The translations under genes were made by a program, and so were the position numbers. From contig NW_019775303.1 of assembly GCF_001039355.2 (NCBI RefSeq), forward strand, positions 403,664 through 467,663: 64,000 bases of DNA. The letters run 5' to 3'. Of the stretch, positions 15,701 through 25,349 are shown in pieces. Below the pieces are notes generated by a model. It was not told where the DNA came from. It did no database searches and saw only the letters and a program-made list of their open reading frames with translations. The stretch comes from Lingula anatina (taxonomy: Eukaryota; Brachiopoda; Lingulata; Lingulida; Lingulidae). How positions within the stretch are numbered: position 1 is the first letter of the stretch; every line of letters begins with the position of its first letter.

Positions 15701-18700
15701 AAGGGGAAATATGGATAGGAAATAGAGTCCAAATACAGAAAGTACATCTTACATTCATTCTTATTTCTTAGGATTAAGAAAGATTAAGTGTAAAATGTGC
15801 TTTAGATATGCGAAGTTATATTAATTATCATAATAGCAGATGTACATTATGGTGGCTCCTACTTTATATAGAGACCCATGCTGTAATAGATCTCTACACA
15901 TAAGGGTGGCTTGACCCAACCCCCTCTAATGGGCATGAAAGTACATTTTGTACAACCAAAATTGTTGTGTAAATGTCCCCTTTTATGTCTATTTTGCATA
16001 AAAAGTAAAATAAAAGGCTCCATCACACACACCCTAGTTTTGTTACTTATTACCTAATCTTCCACACCAGCACTATTCATAGGAGCTTTGCAGAGTTTTT
16101 TTTTTCTTCTTTTTTTTCACCAAAATGCTATGAATGACTTTATTTGTCAAGGAAATCAGTGAAAACCTATTGACTTGGTAAACAGTCCATACAAGAGACC
16201 ACCAGCCTATAATAAATACCAGAAGTTTACCAGATAAAGCAAGCTAGCCAATATACTGATGAGCATCTGCTAAATGGCCAGTTTGAAATCAGTGGTAAAT
16301 GTGAGGTATCCAAACAGCCTTCTCCACAACATAATTTTCGATTGTATCCCTGCCTCGTGGCAAACCCCATATACCACAGGACTGAAGTGATATGTGCACA
16401 ACTTCCAACTGTCTTGGAACCAGCTTTACACTGTCAGTACCAGCCACTGATGGGCCTAGTTTTGCTATGGGAGGTCTGAATCCACAATGTGTACTGGTGG
16501 CTAGATATGTGAGGCAGGGATACAATCGAAAATTATGTTGTGGAGAAGGCTGTTTGGATAACTCACATTTACCAACATCAAGTGGTGACAGTATAAGCGA
16601 GACAAAAAGTGTTTCAGACAGCACATCTGATTAATTATCCATTGTTTCATTATACATTTTTATACTCATATTTGTATACTGTATTTTGTAGAAAATAACT
16701 CTTGCATTGCATTCTATACAAGGTTTTTATCACATACATAATCATATATGAAGTACTTTTTAGGTGATTTAATTTCATTGTCATACAGATTATTGACCAT
16801 AACTGTAATTATGTGTACTATATTTTCATTTAGTTTTTAGTTATACCTTATCATTATTTTGGTACAATTTATACCTTGTTTATTTTATGGTTTATGGAAA
16901 CATTGCAAATATCTGTGTAGAGTGCTTTTACACATGATTTCTTTTGTTGTTGTTAGTACTGTAACAGCCTTTTGCTTTTAGCATTTTTTACTATTCCTTA
17001 GAGCCTTGTACAAAATGTGTATTGGTTAAAAATACAATTATTTAGACCAAAAAATGCTGGTCTGTGAGAAAAGTTATATAAAATTTATAAATACGTTGAA
17101 ACAAGTTTTTCTAGTAACAAGACTTTTATACAGTTAAGTGAAGTCAGTGATGGCTTCTGTGAGAAAATACCGTAACATACCACCCCTCCCTCTCTTCTCT
17201 AGGATTTTAAAAAAACAATAATTACTTTCTCATTTACTTGTGCCACACCACAATTATTTAACATAACTCTTTTTTACATCACAAGACAAGTTTCATTAGA
17301 AAAAAATCGTTTATGTAATATAAATGCTGAAACAAGTTGCTCTGATTCATTAGAATGCATACAATAGGTAAATCCGGCTANNNNNNNNNNNNNNNNNNNN
17401 NNNNNNNNNNNNNNNNNNNNNNNNNNNNNNNNNNNNNNNNNNNNNNNNNNNNNNNNNNNNNNNNNNNNNNNNNNNNNNNNNNNNNNNNNNNNNNNNNNNN
17501 NNNNNNNNNNNNNNNNNNNNNNNNNNNNNNNNNNNNNNNNNNNNNNNNNNNNNNNNNNNNNNNNNNNNNNNNNNNNNNNNNNNNNNNNNNNNNNNNNNNN
17601 NNNNNNNNNNNNNNNNNNNNNNNNNNNNNNNNNNNNNNNNNNNNNNNNNNNNNNNNNNNNNNNNNNNNNNNNNNNNNNNNNNNNNNNNNNNNNNNNNNNN
17701 NNNNNNNNNNNNNNNNNNNNNNNNNNNNNNNNNNNNNNNNNNNNNNNNNNNNNNNNNNNNNNNNNNNNNNNNNNNNNNNNNNNNNNNNNNNNNNNNNNNN
17801 NNNNNNNNNNNNNNNNNNNNNNNNNNNNNNNNNNNNNNNNNNNNNNNNNNNNNNNNNNNNNNNNNNNNNNNNNNNNNNNNNNNNNNNNNNNNNNNNNNNN
17901 NNNNNNNNNNNNNNNNNNNNNNNNNNNNNNNNNNNNNNNNNNNNNNNNNNNNNNNNNNNNNNNNNNNNNNNNNNNNNNNNNNNNNNNNNNNNNNNNNNNN
18001 NNNNNNNNNNNNNNNNNNNNNNNNNNNNNNNNNNNNNNNNNNNNNNNNNNNNNNNNNNNNNNNNNNNNNNNNNNNNNNNNNNNNNNNNNNNNNNNNNNNN
18101 NNNNNNNNNNNNNTGTGCTTAAAACTAGTAAATGTTTCTTACGCATGTAAACTGTTGTCTTGCAGATTGGACATGTTTGTTGATGATTTACCAGTCGGAA
18201 CAGAGAGACTGAGTAAGGGCAGTAAGGTGGAGATCAGTAGCCTCTATCTGGGTGGTGTCCCAGCTGACCTTGACATTGCTTCAGCATCAGCTACCAGCCA
18301 ACCTTTGCAAGGATGTATTAGAGATTTGGTTCTGAATGGAAAGTAAGCAGTAGATGTAATCAAAATATACAAAAGTATTTTTACTGCTGTCCTGGAGGAT
18401 TTTCCACAAAAGGATTCATTGTAAAAATTTTTTTTTAACATTGTGTTCAAATTGTGTTCAAAATTGAAAAAGATTTTTTTCATAGGTCTCACAAAGTTAA
18501 AATTCCATCTCTTTGCAGATTAGTTCAACTAGACCAACCTGTCTCATACCAGAGGGCAGATATTGGAAGATGTTCAGAAAACATATTCTCATTACCTCTC
18601 CCAAATGTAACCACAACAACATCAACAACTTCTGCAACAACAAAGCCAATCCCTATAAAAGATACAACTACAACAACTGTATCCACAACTACAACTATGA

Positions 18701-21700
18701 GTACAAGTACCACCACGATGTCCACTACAACAGCAGTAAGGAAAATATGATATTGTTTTTTAAAACACATTTATTGAAGTCATAGTTTGTGCTGTTGTTT
18801 AAAAAATAACCTGTCACTTTGTATTATTTACTGTATTGTTGTATTATTTACCCTTTGCTTCATATCCAAGTGCATACATACTCAAAGTGGGTATACAATG
18901 CATTTCATATTTGCCTATACAACCAGTCGTCTTTTTTCAAACATGATTACAATACAGTCGTATCGATATCATTTTAACATACAACATGCATGTTCATAAA
19001 GGACTGATATGATGGAAGTAACAATATTTCAGGAGCCAGAGGAGTGTGCCTATGAGCCAGAGCCAGAGATAGAACCTGAGGCAGCTGCATTTGGTGATGT
19101 GAGGAATAGTCACAGTGAGATACTGGTGGACAGAGATGAGATCAGCTCCAAGTAAATGTTTATGATTTTGTTTCACCTAGTTGGACAAAGAAACATATAG
19201 GCAATGTGCTTAAAAACCATTAGATATATATACAACAGATTATTGCATATATGTGCCTTCATTTTATCAGACTATCCATTTTCATTCCTTTTGGAGTTGG
19301 TCAGATCTTGTTCATAGTATCATTCTTCATCTCATAGGTGGGCAAACTGTACGTGTGTTTACAAGTGCTTTTCAAATATCACTGAATGTACTCTTATTTA
19401 TCCTTTAGTTTTGACATCATGCTGGAGTTCCGCACCTACTATCCTAATGGGCTCCTGGTCTACCTTAGTAATGAAGACCAGTCAGAATATGTTGCCATCC
19501 AAATGGCTGGCGGCACTGTGATGACATCATATGCAGACCAGAAAACTGGTGTTCCAGTCAACTTGACAGAGGGAGCCACTGTACTGGTGGATGATGGGAA
19601 GTGGCACAAGGTAAAAGCATTAATAGAAAAGCTAAAATTCAGTTCCCAGTCCACTAATATGAAAAAATGACCAAAATTTTTCATTAAGAAACCTTAATTA
19701 TTTACTCCTATTTTGTTTCTGACAGAACTGAATGGCTTGGTGATAAAGTGCATGTATCTATATGTCCATGAAGCCATGGTCAAATCAAAGACCATCATTA
19801 TAGTTTGCACCAACTGTGATCTCCCTTTGTACTTGGCTTAAAAGATTACAGAAGTTAGTGGCAATGTATGAATGCTTAACCATGTGACAGTCTTACTGTT
19901 TGCTAGCCAAGAAGATGATAAAAACTCAAAGATTAAGTATATGGTAATGATGTATTATAATAAAAGTATGTGATTAAAGTAGTATTTAGTTGAATGTTAA
20001 AGATAGACAAATCCAAAGTAAAGACACTGATAAGACAAAATATTTTTCTATGTGTAGATTCGACTAATGAAGTCAGCAAATAACATAATCTTCAAAGTGG
20101 ATGAAGGCCCAGACATTGTGGGGCGTATAGCAAACAAGATTGATGTGCTTGCTCCTATGTATGTTGGTGGATTGCCACGAGGATACAACATGAGGATGGG
20201 TCTGGTTAGTTTCAATTCCTTACCATGCACTTGAGCAAGCAAGAAAGAATTGAATACACAGATATTGATTTTATGATAGATACTGTTTGGTGGTAGATTA
20301 CTGATGTCAATTTAATGTTCTAGGTTTGATCATATGTTTCAAATGTCACCATGACTAGACACTTTTTATGTATTAATTGTTTTTAGTAAATGCTATTTTC
20401 TCCATGTCATACATGTGACTGCCAAATTCATGGCAATATTTGTTAAGTTAATACAGTACCTTCAAAAACACTTAATGAAGCAATTTTCTGACATCTTCCT
20501 TCTAGGTTCCAGACAGTTTGAAGGGCTGTGTACGAGGGTTCCGCCTGAACAGCCAGAAGGTTGATCTCATCCAGAGCAAGGCTATCATGGGTGTTAGTAC
20601 TTGTAACAAGTACTATGAGAAGGGGGTCTACTTCAGTGGTTATGCTTATGGTATATATGGTAAGGGATGCAAGTTCTCAATGCTTTATTATAATGTTTTA
20701 AAATATGAATGTAATTTTCTCTTGGGGCTAATAAATCTGAACTCAAATGTTACATCATAATATAGTATTATTACATAATGTGGTACCGCTGCACTATGCA
20801 ATATGTCAACCTAAGATCCAACATAATGTAAGATCCTATTGTCAGCTGGTGTATTTGTGTTGTTTAAAAATATGAACTTAATGATATGATAACGTCAAAA
20901 TCTATGAAATGTTACTGCATGAAATTATCATAGCATCCAGTTCAGAATGGTGTTTCTCCATTGCAGATTCTAACTTTGTGGTCGGTTCCAATTTTTTGCT
21001 GACCTTTGATTTCCGCACCACCAAGCCTGAGGGTGTAATCTTAACAATAAGTCATCCCTATAGACGACCCTCCATGGCACTGGAACTGTTTGATGGGCAG
21101 GTGAGTAGTATGCTCAAAATATTCATGGTCCGAGGCACTTAAATTTGTCAGAAATGAAGTGATAATAGGTCTGAGAGGGTTTTTTTACATAGGTTACAAA
21201 GCGTTTGGTGGTACACATAGATGTTTCCTGAATTGCTGTAATTGGTGTGATGGTTGGTCTTTTGATTTAGACTAACAGTGTCTCTTTGACTATAATCCTA
21301 AGCCTACATTGATGCATTGTTTTTATTATGTCAGTTATGTAAAATCTCAGCAATAGAAAAATCTTTTAAAACAAAGCATTTATGATTGAAAACATGTTAA
21401 ATAATGTTTTATGTTATAATTTGTTCATTACAGAAATGTTTACTGATGTTAAGTTGTATTTCAGAAATTTACCCTCATGTTAAAGTACTGAAGTTATACT
21501 TATTCCAATTTGATATTCATTCCAGCTGCAATTTACAGTAAACAATGAGGATGGCTTAATCTTCTCTATGACTGAATATGAAAATCCATTCCGACTGTGC
21601 AATAATAAATGGCACACAGTAAGAGCAGAATTGGTTAAAAACACCATAATGCTAACTGTAGATGGGGTTGAACAGCTGTCAGAGACAGGGGGCTCAGAAT

Positions 21701-22396
21701 TCCTAGCCACAGATCATCCTCTCTTTATTGGAGGCTACCCATGTAAGTATAGGTTTGCTTAAGTATTGAATAGAATTAAACTTTTCTAGTTTATTTCACT
21801 GTATTTCAGGCCTACAGGCCAAGAGTACATCAATTGAGTTCTATTTATAATAATACTGAGCTGACTACACAGGAGTATATATCATAAACGACACATATCA
21901 CTTATCTAAAAAAACATTCTTAATTTCTCAGCATGATATCATGACATTGTGAAGATAAATTGTCATTATAGTCATAACTTGTAAATTCAATGATACCTGG
22001 ACTCCATTTAACTTACCTAGCACTCCACACAGAAAGTATATGTAAACCTTTTTGAGCGGCCTATATGCATGATGCATTTGCAAGTGCATTCACACTTATA
22101 CCGCAAACACACACATGCAGGTGGGCACAAGCACTTACATTCATGTGACTAATAACACAACTATACTTAATGAAAATTGTTGAGTCCAACATTTTGATTA
22201 GAAAATGAGTGACCTATGTATTTTCCCTCTCTCTCTTTCCCTAGATTATGCTGAACCACAGGGTGCAGCACAGGCAAATGAGAAATTCCAAGGCTGTATA
22301 CGGAACATGAAGATTAATGGAGCTGAAGTGGACTGGTCAAGCAGTAAGGTCTTGACAGTGGATGTTAAAATTGGTTACTGTCCTGGTACCAAATAA
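226..22396 (+). CDS. LAMA1/LAMA2-like: Laminin subunit alpha, LAMA1/2-like (5'-partial, 44 exons)
   Basis: Secreted basement-membrane chain that joins beta and gamma laminins through its coiled coil and binds cell receptors through LG domains. Exons with matching phase and GT-AG borders: 226-332, 663-840, 1212-1318, 1673-1856, 1985-2124, 2438-2668, 2940-3080, 3479-3649, 3908-4114, 4242-4366, 4646-4754, 5178-5318, 5503-5630, 5902-5991, 6178-6371, 6751-6893, 7227-7319, 7522-7633, 7866-8010, 8236-8431, 8567-8686, 8896-9044, 9331-9469, 9608-10013, 10247-10401, 10593-10745, 11017-11171, 11529-11688, 12064-12188, 12299-12461, 12699-12846, 13057-13195, 13553-13679, 13912-14061, 14244-14383, 18166-18342, 18519-18735, 19033-19151, 19409-19610, 20058-20204, 20506-20659, 20967-21100, 21526-21742, 22245-22396. 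They join into one open frame of 2,295 residues ending in TAA. The N-terminal LN domain and first modules lie left of the window. LG1 and the coiled-coil junction ([12 protein letters not shown]) resemble LAMA2 more than alpha3/alpha5; the exact orthology is inferred. Confidence 0.95.
3479..4754 (+). CDS. Laminin IV type A domain (L4b position)
   Basis: Exons 8-11 (3479-3649, 3908-4114, 4242-4366, 4646-4754) encode the globular domain inserted in a split LE module. The markers are [14 protein letters not shown], then [14 protein letters not shown], then a stretch around [19 protein letters not shown]. The second half of the split LE resumes at [13 protein letters not shown] at the end of exon 11. 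Since alpha1/2 chains have two laminin IV domains and this one is followed by only about three LE modules and the coiled coil, it should be the second (C-terminal) one. The function of the domain itself is not well defined. Confidence 0.92.
5178..6371 (+). CDS. LE modules between laminin IV domain and coiled coil
   Basis: Exons 12-15 encode the short LE array typical of the alpha1/2 C-terminal arm. Segments read [13 protein letters not shown], then [44 protein letters not shown], then [12 protein letters not shown] and [20 protein letters not shown]. Spacing of cysteines is regular and each exon junction keeps phase. The last module ends in exon 15/16 with CKSCDVGC, the usual cysteine pair that precedes the laminin coiled-coil region. 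Confidence 0.92.
6751..10401 (+). CDS. Laminin coiled-coil domain (domains II and I)
   Basis: Exons 16-25 encode an uninterrupted heptad-rich, glycine-poor, cysteine-poor region of about 550 residues that forms the three-stranded coil with the beta and gamma chains. Exon 24 (9608-10013) is the longest coding exon of the gene and is rich in Lys, Glu, Asp, Asn and Leu. N-glycosylation sequons occur repeatedly (for example NVTDA, NMTQA, NLTIA). The region opens after [17 protein letters not shown] and closes at EQANN, where LG1 begins. Intron 22 ends in a long pyrimidine tract (poly-T near 9308-9326) directly before the exon 23 acceptor. Confidence 0.92.
10443..10466. repeat. (CA)n microsatellite
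   Basis: Dinucleotide CA run directly after a short GCGC stretch, in the intron after the last coiled-coil exon, about 40 bases past the donor site at 10402. Confidence 0.95.
10593..12188 (+). CDS. Laminin LG1 domain
   Basis: Exons 26-29 (10593-10745, 11017-11171, 11529-11688, 12064-12188) encode the first LG beta-sandwich. It starts at [16 protein letters not shown], continues through [16 protein letters not shown], then FLWD-like [12 protein letters not shown], the KLYVAGAP strand, and closes with [15 protein letters not shown] and a terminal Cys pair (ECGMC). In alpha1/2 chains LG1-3 form a clover that binds integrins near the coil terminus. The order and spacing match LAMA2-type LG1. Confidence 0.92.
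12299..13679 (+). CDS. Laminin LG2 domain
   Basis: Exons 30-33 (12299-12461, 12699-12846, 13057-13195, 13553-13679) encode LG2. Diagnostic segments are [62 protein letters not shown] and [10 protein letters not shown]. The domain ends in LGCREN. Exon phases run through without a break. Confidence 0.92.
13912..18590 (+). CDS. Laminin LG3 domain, split by a 3.8-kb intron with an assembly gap
   Basis: Exons 34-36 and the start of exon 37 encode LG3: [59 protein letters not shown] | [32 protein letters not shown] and DIGRCSEN. The exon 35/36 join crosses the unsequenced gap, yet the reading frame (AA + A) and the LG fold are continuous, so no exon need be missing. The basic stretch RNRRK lies at this junction. 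Confidence 0.9.
14596..14787. mobile_element. MITE, PIF/Harbinger type
   Basis: 192-base element with terminal inverted repeats of about 48 bases, both ends reading GGGACCGTTCACATGGAAAG inward, flanked on each side by the 3-base duplication TAA (14593-14595 and 14788-14790). TAA-type 3-base target duplications and GG-starting ends are typical of PIF/Harbinger elements. No transposase is encoded. Its inner arms (TGATCACGG, GTGCCCTGAATA) are shared with the larger element at 35690-36193. Confidence 0.85.
15657..15701. repeat. (AAAT)n microsatellite
   Basis: About eleven AAAT units in the large laminin intron. Confidence 0.95.
16294..16573. repeat. Inverted repeat, 63-base arms with ~154-base spacer
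   Basis: Left arm 16294-16356 and right arm 16511-16573 are reverse complements with about one mismatch (GAGG versus GAGT). Both arms carry AACATAATTTTCGATTG or its complement. The spacer contains no known domain. The structure could be the end of a foldback transposon, a local inverted duplication, or a hairpin RNA precursor. No transposase or target duplication was seen. Confidence 0.8.
17381..18113. other. Assembly gap (733 N)
   Basis: Run of N in the large laminin intron between exons 35 and 36. Coding phase is preserved across it. Confidence 1.
18591..19080 (+). CDS. Threonine-rich linker between LG3 and LG4
   Basis: The rest of exon 37 and the start of exon 38 encode a low-complexity linker made almost only of Thr, Ser, Ala and Met, with ACA/ACT triplets prominent in the DNA (about 18609-18735). 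It is followed by an acidic Glu/Pro stretch ([17 protein letters not shown]). Laminin alpha chains have a linker here that separates the LG1-3 clover from the LG4-5 pair. The Thr-rich make-up suggests mucin-type O-glycosylation (inferred). Confidence 0.88.
19033..20659 (+). CDS. Laminin LG4 domain
   Basis: Exons 38-41 (19033-19151, 19409-19610, 20058-20204, 20506-20659) encode LG4. Landmarks are [71 protein letters not shown] and [19 protein letters not shown]4-5 of alpha1/2 chains bind alpha-dystroglycan, heparin and sulfatide; the residues that do so were not checked here. Confidence 0.92.
20967..22396 (+). CDS. Laminin LG5 domain and stop codon
   Basis: Exons 42-44 (20967-21100, 21526-21742, 22245-22396), with lead-in from exon 41, encode the C-terminal LG5. 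Landmarks are [76 protein letters not shown] and IGYCPGTK, followed by TAA at 22394-22396. The last exon lies inside the segment repeated at 25350-28256. Confidence 0.93.
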
Positions 22397-24953
22397 TAAA
22401 TAGCTGTTTTTATAGGTTTCATTTTTTTTCACATTTAAATTATATTGATAATTCTGAGACCAGACTATATGGATTTGGATTTACAGCATAGACTGCAATA
22501 AATTCCGAAGATATCCTTTCAGTTTTATGATTAGTGTGAGATATTCAAAGGGTATGCATCATTTATTGTTTTTTTCAATTGAGAAGTACTGCTGCCTTTG
22601 CCAACAATTTTTTGTACAAGATGACTTTATGGTCAAGTTGTACATATTAATTGTGAGCATGATGGATATTTTAAGATGATCTAAGATTGCATTTACCATT
22701 CATTGAAAAAATATGAAAAAGTGCACCTTTAGTAAAATCTTTGGGAAAAATTATTAAATGGACAATGTAGTATCATGGTTCATCTTTTTTCATTTTTTTC
22801 ATTAAAACTGTATGAAATGTCTTATATGGTGGATCTACCTCAATTGTTTAGGTTTCGAAGCTAAGCTGGGACCCTTTTTTTGTTTTCTGTCCTGCTTAAA
22901 GATATGGAAAGTATTTATATTATTGACAATAGACAGAGTTACTATAGTAGTTTTGTAATATTAAAGCAAGGTAATAATGCAATTGAAACTTGGCATTCTT
23001 TATGAGCATAGTTAAGTTATTGTCTTTGTTGTTTTATGTCAGATAGTTGTTGTCAGATGATTTTCCATATATCTATGTTAATGGCCAAGTCAGAACTATG
23101 TGAATGGTAGAATTAACCAAGAAATGAATGCGGGAGCTTTGCTTAGTTTTTTTTTTTTTTTTTTTTTTTTTTGCTTTTGACTTTTTCAAAGTTGAATGAT
23201 CAAACAAAAAAGATTCTGAAACCAAAATCTCACACAGTTAGATTGTAATATTAGGTGATAGAAACTGTTATTTATATTGTTGAGCTGCATCACTGCCAAG
23301 CATTTCAATCTTATACTTTTTGACTATTAGAAACCTGTTTATTTTCATATATGTATGTATTATAGCTGTTAGATGCTATGTGCAGTTACAATCCTTTGAT
23401 AACACTATTATAGTCTTGTGTAAGTGCTTCAGGTTTAGATATTATGTGAGCTTTTTGATTACAAATAATTCATTTTTTAAAATATTCTAGTGGTTTGAAA
23501 CAAAATAATAAATATTTTACAATATTATAATAACTGAACTAATTTAAACAAGAATATGTCCTGAATTGGTTTGATACATATTTGTTATTGCCAGAACATT
23601 GTTTATCAATGGTTTATAAACTGAAGATCTTGTCTTTAAGTATCATTTATGTAAATTATGACTTGTTCAACAATGTATTTTGTTTTGTCTCAAGTGTTAG
23701 TTAACATTATGTTATGTAGAAGTCTTTTATTTAACTTTTAAAAATATAGAACAAATACATACATAGCTAGCATTTACACATGTGTATATGTAAATATTAC
23801 TTTAGATATGATTAATAAGTTTGTTAATTTTATGAGGCTACAAATCCCTTGCCAACTATGGCGTTGCAACTTTTCATGTGCATTACTGCAGTTGGCTTTT
23901 AGATGTTAAATTAATTATTGCTTACAAAAGAACAAATGTATTTGAGAGGTTTGAAAAAATTTACCTTTTTGTCATTATTATTATTTTCATAATTCAATTT
24001 TTATTAGCCTGACTCTCCATTACTCAATTAATACTCAGTATTTATATACCGACCACTGACAGTCAACTCAGGAATTGTCATTCACTTATATAATGCTATT
24101 AACAAATTAATTAATTAACACTTCAATGTGCAATCATAAGATTTTTATTATACTCTGAATGAGAAATGTGTTTCTTGGTCAATTAAAGAATGTCATACTT
24201 CTCAGTAGTTTTTATATTGTTGCTTCATGATTGTACGGAACAACAGTTGCAAAAAATCCACCACTACCATTTTTCAAGGTGCTCTTTGAAATAGATACAG
24301 TTAATATTGTTCCAAATTATTTTATTGCTGCTGATGTAAGTGAATATGGATGGCCCTTGCCTGTAGTTTTGTTTTGGGAATTGTTCCAGTTAATATTATC
24401 AGTAGTTGAAATGGCCTTTTGTGACACTAACTGTTGTTAATTTAGAATGATTTCAGCGTAATTTACACATTTCCTGACCATACAACTCTTTCTTTTTGTA
24501 AATGTGCCCACCCTTCTCATTTTTTAAAAGTATTTTTCATTATAGTGTTTGGTTCAGATACTTGAAAATATGTACAGGAGAAATATTTGGGGGAGGGGGT
24601 GCTTATATGTCAATGTCAAACTGTCTGGCCATGCTGAAGGATGTACATGTAACAGTCACAATTATACAAGAATAAAGAAAAACATTTTTTTTCCTCATTT
24701 TAAGATGATATAAAGATATACATCTATTATGAAAAACTAGACATTCAGTGACCACCATTTCCAATCGGATTTCAGTTGAGGTTGTGTTGGACTTAGAGAA
24801 AACCAAGTTTTCACCACGATGTGATGGTACGATTTGCACTCGCTGATCCCACAAAAACGTTGTGGCTCCTATCAACTTGATTAAATTTCACAACTATTTA
24901 GCACTGATTAAATTGTAAGTTTTTCCCATTATTACCTATATTAAACTTCTACA
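22035..24953. repeat. Duplicated segment, copy 1 (last laminin exon + 3' flank)
   Basis: Nearly identical to 25350-28256 with scattered single-base and short indel differences. It starts in laminin intron 43, covers exon 44 and ends at a Tc1-like insertion. Copy 2 is preceded by a single N (25348). The pattern fits two alleles of one locus. Confidence 0.95.
22397..24951 (+). other. Laminin 3' UTR and downstream sequence, first copy
   Basis: AT-rich non-coding sequence after the stop codon. A possible polyadenylation signal AATAAA lies at 22497-22502, but the true 3' end cannot be fixed from sequence. A poly-T run (about 23147-23172) is shortened to nine T in the second copy. No further gene is seen; short open stretches such as 24231-24440 have no recognisable similarity. 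Confidence 0.6.
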
Positions 24954-25347
24954 GCATTGGTCAAAAAGGTTGTCCCACCCCCATTTCCATGTACTTTTAT
25001 TTACAAATGATCACCTCACAGCTGTGAACTGTTAGAAATAGTGCTTTTTATCACGGATACCGTGTCTAACATGATTAATGGTTAAAAAAATACAAAATAG
25101 TGGTGAAAATATACATATTTTATACCATTTAGTAAAATTTATAAGAGGTACCCCCTCAAATCGACTGTTTCACTGTGACTTCTACAGATGTAAAGAAATG
25201 TCTATAAAATTGAAAAGGTGCCATCTACCGCGTACTGCAATTATCTCCTGTAGACGGCGCGACAAGCCTTCCACATTGGTAACAATTCTGTTATGTGGGA
25301 TATTGTCCCATTCCTCCTAAAGAGCGTGGCGGAATTGGTCAAGATTA
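24952..25347 (-). mobile_element. Tc1/mariner-like transposon, 3' end (truncated)
   Basis: Begins immediately after a TA dinucleotide (24950-24951) with CAGCATTGGTCAAAAAGG, which resembles Tc1-type terminal repeats (CAGTGCTGGCCAAAAAG). On the minus strand, 25347 to about 25200, a frame reads LDQFRHAL*EEWDNIPHN, then NVEGLSRRLQEIIAVRG, the typical C-terminal end of Tc1 transposases, broken by one TAG stop. The rest of the element is cut off by the N at 25348. The second copy of the duplicated segment has no insertion at the matching TA (near 28253-28254), so this is an occupied site versus an empty site. Confidence 0.85.
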
Positions 25348-25349
25348 NT

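Larger units (their letters stand above)
14384..18165 (+). other. Long laminin intron with repeats and gap
   Basis: The largest intron of the gene here, within LG3. It holds a PIF/Harbinger-type MITE (14596-14787), an AAAT microsatellite (15657-15701), a 63-base inverted repeat with a spacer (16294-16573) and an assembly gap (17381-18113). A good-looking acceptor at 14565 would open into codons with no LG similarity and run straight into the MITE, so I do not treat it as an exon. Nothing else is recognised. Confidence 0.75.

Noticed and set aside
16392-16634. 80-codon open frame in the laminin intron
   Set aside because: It overlaps the spacer and right arm of an inverted repeat, has no recognisable domain and no splice context.
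17274-18146. Long open frames across the N run
   Set aside because: They exist only because N is not read as a stop; it is an assembly gap.
24231-24440. 69-codon open frame after laminin, repeated at 27533-27742
   Set aside because: Present twice only because the whole block is duplicated; no similarity or gene context.
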